This document shows positions 53,603 to 61,437 of a DNA stretch of 64,000 bases, one piece after another. Position numbers and translations under genes: made by a program. Position 1 is the stretch's first letter. Each line of letters starts with the position of its first letter. The DNA lies in contig JABHWU010000013.1 of NCBI GenBank assembly GCA_018657625.1, positions 42,112-106,111 of the forward strand, written 5' to 3'. This DNA is from Deltaproteobacteria bacterium (GTDB taxonomy: Bacteria > SAR324 > XYD2-FULL-50-16). The notes beneath the pieces were generated by a model. The model saw nothing but the letters and a program-made list of their open reading frames with translations, was not told the origin of the DNA and did no database searches.

Positions 53603-54826
53603 TTAAATGACTTTATTCATTTTTAAAATCTCAATTTCCTTTTGTGAATATTCTAACATTTCAGTGAGTATTTCATTTGAATGCTGACCCAGAAGTGGCG
53701 GAGGTGTTTGGTATTCAATCTCTGTTTCCGAATACCGAATTGGATTTGCAACTAAAGGAATTCCAGATGCCAGGGCATGATCAAGAGAAATTTTTGTCTG
53801 ACGACTTTGTACCTGAGGATCATCAAAAACTTGTGAGATATCATTTATCGGGCCACAGGGGACACCAGCCTTTTCTAGCTGAGTTAACCAGACTTCACTA
53901 GTTTTTCCTTTTATAATTGGTTTAATAAAATCAATTAATTGATCCCGATACTGGACTCTACCCCTGTTCAAAATAAATCGCTCATCGGCTGAGAGTTCCG
54001 GATGACCGGCAACATCACAAAATTTCTTAAACTGATTATCATTACCAACAGCCAAAATGATATGACCATTGCTGGTAGTAAAAACCTGATATGGCACAAT
54101 ATTCGGGTGAGCGTTTCCCAATCGTTGGGGAAGAATACCACCAATTAAATAGTTAGAAGCCTGATTAGCTAAACTTGCTGTTTGAACATCCAACAAGGAC
54201 ATATCGATATATTGCCCCATACCGGTGATGGTTCGTGAAAACAAGGCTCCTTGTATCGCAATAGTAGAGTATAATCCGGTTAACACATCCACCAGGGCCA
54301 CCCCAACTTTTTGAGGACCACCCCCGGGTAAATGATCACTTTCACCGGTGATACTCATCAAGCCACCCAATCCCTGAATCATAAAATCATAACCTGCCCG
54401 ATGTGCATAAGGTCCGGTCTGTCCAAACCCGGTAATCGAACAATAAATGATAGCCGGATTAATTTTCTGTGCGGATTTATAATCCAGGTGATATTTTTTA
54501 AGACCACCCACCTTAAAATTTTCAATCAAAACATCACTATGTTTAATCAACTTTCTGATGATTTCCTGACCTTCCGGTTTGGTAAAATCAACAGTGACCG
54601 ATTTTTTGCCTCGATTTGTGGCTAAGAAATAGGCAGATTCTTTGGTTTCGGCTCCGTCATCATCCTTTAAATAAGGTGGCCCCCAAGCCCTGGTTTCGTC
54701 ACCCAAACCCGGTCGTTCCACTTTTATGACTTCCGCTCCTAAATCTGCCAATATTTGGCCTGCCCATGGCCCGGCCAACACCCGACTGAGCTCTAATACC
54801 TTGATGTTTTTTAAGGGTCCAGCCAT
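53603..54826 (-). CDS. Family III CoA-transferase, probable glutarate CoA-transferase
   Basis: 407 residues from the ATG at 54826, which lies right after the gcdH stop; an upstream in-frame start inside gcdH is less likely. Family III motifs: LSRVLAGPWAGQILADLGAE, VIKVERPGLGDETRAWGPPY, the catalytic-Asp region YDFMIQGLGGLMSITGESD, and AHPNIVPYQVF. The family moves CoA between carboxylates. The tight operon with glutaryl-CoA dehydrogenase suggests it activates glutarate using succinyl-CoA. That role is from context. Confidence 0.85.
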   Translation of the reverse strand: MAGPLKNIKVLELSRVLAGPWAGQILADLGAEVIKVERPGLGDETRAWGPPYLKDDDGAETKESAYFLATNRGKKSVTVDFTKPEGQEIIRKLIKHSDVLIENFKVGGLKKYHLDYKSAQKINPAIIYCSITGFGQTGPYAHRAGYDFMIQGLGGLMSITGESDHLPGGGPQKVGVALVDVLTGLYSTIAIQGALFSRTITGMGQYIDMSLLDVQTASLANQASNYLIGGILPQRLGNAHPNIVPYQVFTTSNGHIILAVGNDNQFKKFCDVAGHPELSADERFILNRGRVQYRDQLIDFIKPIIKGKTSEVWLTQLEKAGVPCGPINDISQVFDDPQVQSRQTKISLDHALASGIPLVANPIRYSETEIEYQTPPPLLGQHSNEILTEMLEYSQKEIEILKMNKVI

Positions 54827-54827
54827 T

Positions 54828-56021
54828 TTAAGCCCCGGAAAAGGATTGCAAACCTGTCTGGGCTCTTCCAAGAATCAGCGCATGGATATCATGGGTCCCT
54901 TCGTAAGTATTCACCGTTTCCAGATTTACCATATGTCGCATAACATGAAATTCATCTACAATTCCATTTCCACCGTGCATATCCCGGGCAGTACGAGCAA
55001 TATCCAGTGCTTTTCCACATGAATTTCTCTTAATCAAAGAAATGGCCTCCGGTGCTAATTGATTTTTATCTTTTAATCGACCTGCCTGCAAACAAGCCAG
55101 TAAGGAAATGGTAATTTCAGTTTGCATATCTGCTAATTTTTTTTGAATCAACTGATTGGCCGCCAGTGACCTTCCAAATTGTTTACGTTCCATCGTATAG
55201 GTTCTGGCAGCATGCCAACACGCTTCAGCGGCCCCCAATGCTCCCCAGGCAATTCCGAAACGGGCATTATTCAAGCAACCAAAAGGACCTTTTAAACCCG
55301 AAATATTTTGCAGTTTATTTTCCTCGGGAACAAATACGTTATCCATAACTATTTCCCCGGTAATTGAGGCCCGAAGGGAAAGCTTGCCCGTTATTTTAGG
55401 GGCTGTTAAACCTTTAAAACCTTTTTCAAGAATAAAACCTTTAATTTTATCATCATCCGTTTTAGCCCAGACGATGAAGACATCTGCGATGGGGGAATTT
55501 GAGATCCAGGTTTTGGTCCCATTCAAGATATACCCGCCATCTGTTGTCTTAGCCCTTGTTATCATGCCACCGGGATCTGATCCATAATCCGGTTCTGTCA
55601 AACCAAAGCAACCAATCCATTCACCAGTACCCAGTTTAGGTAAAAATTTTTCTTTTTGAGCCTCGGTTCCCCAGTTTTCAATAGGAAACATCACCAGACT
55701 GGATTGCACACTCATCATGGATCGATATCCGGAATCAACACGTTCAATTTCCCTGGCTGCCAATCCGTAACAGACATAATTTACGCCCGGACATCCATAT
55801 CCTTCAACCGTGCATCCCAGTAATCCCAACTCTCCCATTTTCCTAAAAATGTCAGGATCTGCTTTCTCGGAACGATTAACTTCAACGACACTCGGTAGTA
55901 ATTGTGATTGAGCAAAGTCTCTGGCAGTATCCCTCACCAGTTTTTCCTCTTCATCAAGCTGATCTTCGATTAATAATGGGTCTTGCCAGTTGAAAAAGGC
56001 TCTTTTCTTTTCCGCATTCAT
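54828..56021 (-). CDS. gcdH: Glutaryl-CoA dehydrogenase
   Basis: 397 residues, an acyl-CoA dehydrogenase fold. Glutaryl-CoA dehydrogenase features: the N-terminal [48 protein letters not shown] block ([20 protein letters not shown]), [18 protein letters not shown] and the catalytic glutamate in [19 protein letters not shown]. It oxidises and decarboxylates glutaryl-CoA to crotonyl-CoA in lysine/tryptophan/glutarate breakdown. It is first in the operon with the CoA-transferase, and a LysR gene diverges upstream. Confidence 0.93.
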   Translation of the reverse strand: MNAEKKRAFFNWQDPLLIEDQLDEEEKLVRDTARDFAQSQLLPSVVEVNRSEKADPDIFRKMGELGLLGCTVEGYGCPGVNYVCYGLAAREIERVDSGYRSMMSVQSSLVMFPIENWGTEAQKEKFLPKLGTGEWIGCFGLTEPDYGSDPGGMITRAKTTDGGYILNGTKTWISNSPIADVFIVWAKTDDDKIKGFILEKGFKGLTAPKITGKLSLRASITGEIVMDNVFVPEENKLQNISGLKGPFGCLNNARFGIAWGALGAAEACWHAARTYTMERKQFGRSLAANQLIQKKLADMQTEITISLLACLQAGRLKDKNQLAPEAISLIKRNSCGKALDIARTARDMHGGNGIVDEFHVMRHMVNLETVNTYEGTHDIHALILGRAQTGLQSFSGA

Positions 56022-56239
56022 GATTGCTCCTCTGGTAGGGTAATTATAGTAGTAATGATTATTTTCTAAATTATAATTAATTTTAAGGCTTGATTACATG
56101 CTATTTGGTTTTATATACATATGTAAAATATATATATTATATTATTTTGATATAAATATTATATGCATACTATTTTTTCTAAAGGATAAAATGCTCCTCT
56201 CTGAGAATACTCATAAGTCAAAGGCTTTACCGCTTGGTC

Positions 56240-56345
56240 GAGTGTTTAGAAAAAGATGGGCCTGCACTGAATTGCGAGATTTGCAGCAAGAACACACCCA
56301 TCTTTTTCAGGGTGGGCAAAAAAAACTGCCCACTCTACACATCCA
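56240..56345. repeat. Inverted repeats in the gcdH-lysR spacer
   Basis: AGATGGGCCTGC... with ...ACACCCATCT (56256-56303 region), then GGGTGGGCA/CTGCCCACTC around 56310-56335. Together with the palindrome at 56442-56515 they fill this 620-base spacer with repeat structures. A 104-codon plus-strand open frame here looks non-coding. Confidence 0.4.
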
Positions 56346-56441
56346 AGCAAGTTCGTTGCAAACATTTTGTCGGGAATCGGGATCAACACTGTTAATGAAC
56401 TTGAATTATTAACATATGATTACAATGAGCTACAAAAATTC

Positions 56442-56515
56442 ATAGGTCGGATCAAGCAAAGTGGATCCGGCAATTTTTTTCAGCGTGGATCCGTCGCAAG
56501 CTCCTTGATCCACCC
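56442..56515. repeat. Palindromic GGATCAAGC...CTTGATCC repeat
   Basis: GGTCGGATCAAGCAAAGTGG-ATCCGG is mirrored by CGTGGATCCGTCGCAAG-CTCCTTGATCCACCC over about 75 bases. This is a hairpin-forming intergenic repeat. Lies next to the 36-bp dispersed repeat. Confidence 0.5.
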
Positions 56516-56531
56516 TATATATTCAAGAAAA

Positions 56532-56567
56532 TTCATTGCAAACATATCACAGATTTTTCTGTGTAAA
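56532..56567. repeat. Dispersed 36-bp palindromic repeat (reverse orientation)
   Basis: TTCATTGCAAACATATCACAG-ATTTTTCTGTGTAAA, reverse complement of 47665-47700 with about two differences. It is followed by CTCAGAATGACAG, similar to the end of the element at 12757-12832. Confidence 0.65.
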
Positions 56568-56642
56568 CACTCAGAATGACAGTTAGAGCTAGATTATTAA
56601 TATTTATATTCAATGTCACTTTTTAAAAAGAGTTGATTACCT

Positions 56643-57527
56643 ATGGACATGCGCCAGCTTGAAATTTTCCAATCCGTCGCCAGACACCGCAGTTTTACCA
56701 AAGCTGCCAATGAAATCCGAATTGCCCAACCAGCCGTCAGTATTGCCATCCGTAAACTGGAAGAAGAACTTGATCTTCAATTGTTTAATCGTTCGGAAAA
56801 AAAAGTCTTTTTAACAGCGGAGGGGGAAGTTTTATTGCAACATGCCCGCTCTCTCAATGACCAGTTTAATGCGGCAATATCAAATATGAATGATCTAAAA
56901 GAATTAAAAAAGGGGAAAGTTCGAATAGGGATGCCCGCCATGATGGGAGCTTACTTTTTCCCGGAAGTATTTGGTAAATTTAAAAAAGCTTACCCATTCT
57001 TAAATATTCAGGTTCATGATGAAGGAACTAAGATCATTCAAAACAGACTAATCACCGGAGAAATAGAACTTGGTGTTGTGACTATGGGAGAAACGCCTGA
57101 TAATTTGGAAGTTCAACCTTTTTTAAGTCAGGAAATGTTGCTTTTTGTTCGCAAAGATCATCCTTTTGCCCAAAGAAAAAAAGTAAAATTTGAAGAAGTT
57201 ATTAATGAAGACTTAATCACAGTAAAAGAGGGATATTTCCTGAGGGAAGCTGTCAACCGGATGAGCCGCGAATTTCAAATCAAACCAAACATTACCTTTG
57301 AAACCAATCTTATGACACTCACCCGATCACTGGTTTTAGATAAATATGGCATTGGAATTTGTCTGGAAATGGTTTTAAAAGATGACAAAGCATTGGCAGG
57401 CGTTTCATTCGATCCACCGGTGATCCTTGATTTTGGAATTGCCTGGAAGAAAAATGGTTACCTATCTAAAGCGAACCGGGTATTTGTTGATTTTCTATTG
57501 GAAAACCCTTGGGATCATTTTAATTAA
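56643..57527 (+). CDS. LysR-type transcriptional regulator, probably of glutarate genes
   Basis: 294 residues. N-terminal winged helix MDMRQLEIFQSVARHRSFTK then AANEIRIAQPAVSIAIRKLE, and a C-terminal effector-binding domain (GKVRIGMPAMMGAYFFPEVF; GEIELGVVTMGETPDNLEV). LysR regulators usually control the divergent operon; here that is gcdH-CoA-transferase, with 620 bases between. Regulation of glutarate degradation is inferred from position. Confidence 0.88.
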   Translation: MDMRQLEIFQSVARHRSFTKAANEIRIAQPAVSIAIRKLEEELDLQLFNRSEKKVFLTAEGEVLLQHARSLNDQFNAAISNMNDLKELKKGKVRIGMPAMMGAYFFPEVFGKFKKAYPFLNIQVHDEGTKIIQNRLITGEIELGVVTMGETPDNLEVQPFLSQEMLLFVRKDHPFAQRKKVKFEEVINEDLITVKEGYFLREAVNRMSREFQIKPNITFETNLMTLTRSLVLDKYGIGICLEMVLKDDKALAGVSFDPPVILDFGIAWKKNGYLSKANRVFVDFLLENPWDHFN

Positions 57528-57542
57528 TTTATGCCATGGATT

Positions 57543-58334
57543 CTATCTCCAATCCTTTAAACCGTATTTTGCCAATATTATAGACAGGTTTCCTTTGGAT
57601 CTCAATTGTTCCATGCCATTTGCCAGAATCTTAGCATATCCTTTTGAATGATTATTAACAGCTGATGGTGTAAAAGCGATATATAAATCGTTGAAAGTTG
57701 GGCTGGTACCGTCATTTCCGGCAAATCTCAACTGATCGAATACTCCTAACTGATTGGCAGTATATCGAAAAACAGATTTATCCTCCAATACGGTTGTAAC
57801 TCTTTTTTTGATCAGTTTTTTAATGTTTCTTTCTAATGCGTTTTCTCCGGCAATATTCTGAATCATCCCCTGATTGTTAATATTTTTATCAACGTATGAT
57901 TGAATTTCAGGGCCATAATGGTATCCCTGAATGATGCCCAATTTAACTTTTTTGAGTGAATTTGCTCCATCAAAATTCCACGAAGAGTCTTTTAAAGTGA
58001 AGAAACAATTACTCATCCGGGCTTGTTCTATTCGGGGATATATTAAGTTTAGACCAATAGAATTTTGGGGAGTGCTCGCGATTAATCCATGAATTACTCC
58101 TTCCATCACTTCTTTTTGAGCTCTTTTCCAGGGGCGAATGACATACCTCACTTCATGCCCGTGTTCCCTGAAAATTGTTATTGCTGTCTCCACCATAAAC
58201 CCGGGTTTATCTGATTCAGGGTCACAATTATAAGGACACCACTGATCTGCAGCGATAATTATTGTATCAGCATATATTAAGGAATGGAATAGTTGGAAAA
58301 TGATAACCAATATAATGATTATGTTCAATTTCAT
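57543..58334 (-). CDS. Periplasmic solute-binding protein, family 3-like
   Basis: 263 residues with a signal peptide (NIIIILVIIFQLFHSLIYA) and a short bacterial SBP_bac_3-type fold: IIAADQWCPYNCDPESDKPG, MVETAITIFREHGHEVRYVI, LGIIQGYHYGPEIQSYV. Such proteins bind amino acids or act as sensor-like periplasmic domains. No ABC permease or ATPase gene is adjacent, so it may be an orphan or sensory protein. It converges with the LysR gene. Confidence 0.75.
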   Translation of the reverse strand: MKLNIIIILVIIFQLFHSLIYADTIIIAADQWCPYNCDPESDKPGFMVETAITIFREHGHEVRYVIRPWKRAQKEVMEGVIHGLIASTPQNSIGLNLIYPRIEQARMSNCFFTLKDSSWNFDGANSLKKVKLGIIQGYHYGPEIQSYVDKNINNQGMIQNIAGENALERNIKKLIKKRVTTVLEDKSVFRYTANQLGVFDQLRFAGNDGTSPTFNDLYIAFTPSAVNNHSKGYAKILANGMEQLRSKGNLSIILAKYGLKDWR

Positions 58335-58441
58335 CTATCTATCTTAACAATTCGTTTTGAACTAAAAATCAGTATGATGAATATAAAAAAGTAATTTTAT
58401 GCAAAGTCGAAATCGTCAAACTTTTCATCGAGTAATTTTTC

Positions 58442-58606
58442 CTATAGCAGTTTGCAATTGGGTTGAACATATTTCCTGAAGAAACAAAGAATTTCTTTGC
58501 CCATGTCATTTCGACGAGGAACGAGGAGAAATCTTAGTTGACTGAATAGATCTCTCACATTCGATCGAGATGACAAAAGGCTCAATGCGATTGAAAAGCG
58601 CTATAG
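58442..58606. mobile_element. 165-bp MITE-like element, copy 2
   Basis: Reverse orientation relative to copy 1 at 31788-31952; same length, ends CTATAG...CTATAG, about nine differences counted. The rest of this 490-base spacer (58335-58828) shows nothing else recognisable. Confidence 0.75.
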
Positions 58607-58828
58607 TTGATGAAAATTCCAAAGTTTATAATTTACTATTCGGCTTTGTTTCACTTGTCAAATTGATCATGATTTATTGCCAATCAGATGTCGACACCTA
58701 TCTGATTCATCATATATTCCAAGTGCAAACTATCAATAACTTCTTTTTGATATAAACGGTTTTTTATTCCCGCTCATATCTGTATCACCTTCAAAATATT
58801 AAATTTCTTAAATTATCTATGGCTTTTA

Positions 58829-60217
58829 TTATAACATCAAGCCAGCAATAATAAAAAGAAAAAATGCTACTATGGCTGCGATAATCGCATAAGGAATTTG
58901 TGTTAAAGCATGGTTCATGTTGCTACAACCACTTCCGGCTGCTGACAATACCGTTGCATCCCCATAGAAACAAGCATGACTTCCCAATGCACCGGCAGAT
59001 ATTACAGCACCGATAGCTAAAGGTAAATTGGTATTCATTGCCTGAGCCAATGGTATAATGATCGGAAACGCAACGGCATAAACCCCCCAAAATGATCCAG
59101 TCGAAAAGGTTATGATGGAGAGCGAAATAAAAGCGACAGCTGGCAAAAAGGCACCACTCATTAACGGTTTTACTGTTTCAATAACATATGACGTTAAACC
59201 CAAACCATTATTCACCTCAATCAGCATAAAAGAAGCAACAACAATTGCCAGCGGTAAAATCATGGTTTTAAAGCCTTCAATAAGGGTGTCAAAAATATCA
59301 CCGAAAGTCATAATCTTTTGGGCAGCGAACATAACGATTGAAACACCTATTGCAACCAGAACTCCCTTGAAGATGTCTATTTCAAAATAGATAGTCGCCG
59401 CTATCAGCAGTATAATAGGTATTAAAAAATTATAGAGTTTTGGATTTTCCTTGGCTTCCGGTGCAATTTCATTATCGGGCGTTAAAAGTTCAGTTTTAAC
59501 TTCACCGGTAATTTGCCCGGTTTTACCATTACTATTAGATCTATTGGCAACTTGCTGTTCAGCCTTTTTCATTGTAAATATTGGGGGAATAATACCCAAA
59601 GCAACTATAGGGACCAGGATAACTGCGACCCAGGCATAAAACATAAAGGGAATCGATGAGATATAAACACTAAGACCTTGCCCTTTTTCAGCGGCACCTG
59701 AACTCTCTAATAGCGCTCCGGAATAAACTGCCCAGGTGGAAAACGGGACCAGCACACAAACGGGTGCGGCAGTTGAATCAACCACATATGCCAGCATTTC
59801 ACGGGATACTTTAAATTTATCGGTCACTTTTTTCATGGAAGAACTCACCGTCAGCGCATTCAAATAGTCATCGATAAAAATAACCAACCCCAAAATCCAG
59901 GTCGTCAATAAGGCACTTTTTCTGTTTTTGATAAAGGTTACCAGGAAATTCCCAAAAGCGATGGCCCCACCACTTCGGATCAATAAGGCAATCAAACTAC
60001 CGAATAACCCACAAACCAAAATAATCCAACCGATGGTACCATCCCCCATAACTTTTAAGGCAGTATCGGCAAATCCACCAAAAAACTCTGATTTTTTCCA
60101 AATGATAAATCCGATCAGTGTTCCGCCAACCAAGGCTTCAAATGTACGTTTAGAAATAAGAGCAATAATCAACACACATGCTGCCGGGATTAGACTTATA
60201 ATTCCGTAATGTTCCAT
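58829..60217 (-). CDS. NhaC-family Na+/H+ antiporter-like transporter
   Basis: 462 residues with about 11-12 transmembrane helices. Start IISLIPAACVLIIALISKRT, the family core GLVIFIDDYLNALTVSSSMK, VDSTAAPVCVLVPFSTWAVY and the C-terminal STGSFWGVYAVAFPIIIPLA, then CFYGDATVLSAAGSGC. A charged cytoplasmic loop with KTGQITGEVKTELLTPDNE sits mid-protein. NhaC-family members exchange Na+ for H+, or organic anions and amines in subgroups. It is 54 bases from the amidase gene and probably in one operon. Confidence 0.85.
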   Translation of the reverse strand: MEHYGIISLIPAACVLIIALISKRTFEALVGGTLIGFIIWKKSEFFGGFADTALKVMGDGTIGWIILVCGLFGSLIALLIRSGGAIAFGNFLVTFIKNRKSALLTTWILGLVIFIDDYLNALTVSSSMKKVTDKFKVSREMLAYVVDSTAAPVCVLVPFSTWAVYSGALLESSGAAEKGQGLSVYISSIPFMFYAWVAVILVPIVALGIIPPIFTMKKAEQQVANRSNSNGKTGQITGEVKTELLTPDNEIAPEAKENPKLYNFLIPIILLIAATIYFEIDIFKGVLVAIGVSIVMFAAQKIMTFGDIFDTLIEGFKTMILPLAIVVASFMLIEVNNGLGLTSYVIETVKPLMSGAFLPAVAFISLSIITFSTGSFWGVYAVAFPIIIPLAQAMNTNLPLAIGAVISAGALGSHACFYGDATVLSAAGSGCSNMNHALTQIPYAIIAAIVAFFLFIIAGLML

Positions 60218-60270
60218 CTAATATCTCCTTTGAATTAATTTAGGTGTTCGTCGAAAGATTATAAAAGTTG

Positions 60271-61140
60271 TTAATATCTACCGTCCAGGGTTGAGATAGC
60301 TTGATAAAGCTCTGGTCGCCGGTCTCTATAAACCCCCCAGTCTTCACGATATTTCCTGATGGCATCCAGATCAAATGTCGCAGTTAGAACGGTTTGGTCA
60401 TGTTTATTGGCTTCCGTCAGGATAGCGCCTGTATGGTCAGCGATAAAGGACGACCCATAAAAAGTCATTTCCAGGGATTCACAGCTTTCCAGACCTATTC
60501 TATTTGAAGCAACCAGAGGGAGTATGTTAGCAGCAGCGTGACCTTGCATCACCCGTTGCCAATGTTGACTACTATCCAAACCTGCATCTTGAGGCTCTGA
60601 ACCAATAGCGGTGGGGTACAGCAGAATTTCGGCACCCATTAAAGACAGGCAGCGTGCTGTTTCCGGAAACCACTGATCCCAGCAGATCCCGACTCCAATT
60701 TTCCCAAATTGTGTATTCCACACTTTAAAACCTGTATTACCTGGATTAAAGTAATGTTTCTCATGGTATCCAATTGAATTAGGAATATGTGTTTTACGAT
60801 AGGTTTCCATTACAGATCCATCGGCATCAATCATTACCAAAGAATTGAAATAGGCTTTATTATCTCTCTCAAAAAAGCTTATTGGTAAAACAACACCCAG
60901 TTGTTTTGCTAGCTCAGACATTTTAATAATAACAGGGTGCCCTTCCAGGGGTTTGGCGAGGTCATAATGCTTTACATGTTGTTCGATACAAAAATAAGGT
61001 GTCTCAAATAACTCCTGGATTAAAATAATATTAGCGCCCTTTTTGGCTGCTTCGAGAATCATTACCTTTGCTTTTTTGATATTCTCGTCCAAATTCCAGG
61101 AACAAGACATTTGGGTTGCAGCTAATGTGACTTCATTCAT
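60271..61140 (-). CDS. aguB: N-carbamoylputrescine amidase (nitrilase family)
   Basis: 289 residues. The nitrilase catalytic triad is visible: E43 in IQELFETPYFC, K116 in YRKTHIPN and C153 in GICWDQWFPETARC. The neighbourhood QELFETPYFC and GICWDQWFPE is characteristic of N-carbamoylputrescine amidases, which finish the agmatine route to putrescine, releasing CO2 and ammonia. The agmatine deiminase (aguA) is absent from the window. It is upstream of the NhaC-like gene in the same direction. Confidence 0.88.
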   Translation of the reverse strand: MNEVTLAATQMSCSWNLDENIKKAKVMILEAAKKGANIILIQELFETPYFCIEQHVKHYDLAKPLEGHPVIIKMSELAKQLGVVLPISFFERDNKAYFNSLVMIDADGSVMETYRKTHIPNSIGYHEKHYFNPGNTGFKVWNTQFGKIGVGICWDQWFPETARCLSLMGAEILLYPTAIGSEPQDAGLDSSQHWQRVMQGHAAANILPLVASNRIGLESCESLEMTFYGSSFIADHTGAILTEANKHDQTVLTATFDLDAIRKYREDWGVYRDRRPELYQAISTLDGRY

Positions 61141-61437
61141 AATTGATGATCTCCTTTAATTCTATTAGGTGAATAACTATTCAACCGGAAAATGATCATA
61201 AAAGCTTTTGTATCACTAACGAGTTAAACATATGAAATCAGGAATTAATCACAAGCATGTTGTCGGCAAACGGCGCAGAAAAAAACCTTAATTGTCGCAA
61301 AAAAGGCTTTTATTACAAAAACATATAAAATATAGTATATAAAATAAATGTTGCAGGAAGACGCTGGAGGATAAGGAGAGTTAAATCATTTTTGGTTTGA
61401 TTCAAACTAAATTTAGAACGATAGCTTACCAATATTG

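Noticed and set aside
56098..56412. Plus-strand open frame of 104 codons in the gcdH-lysR spacer
   Set aside because: It runs across palindromic intergenic repeats, has low-complexity codon content at its start (ATATATT-rich) and no family resemblance.
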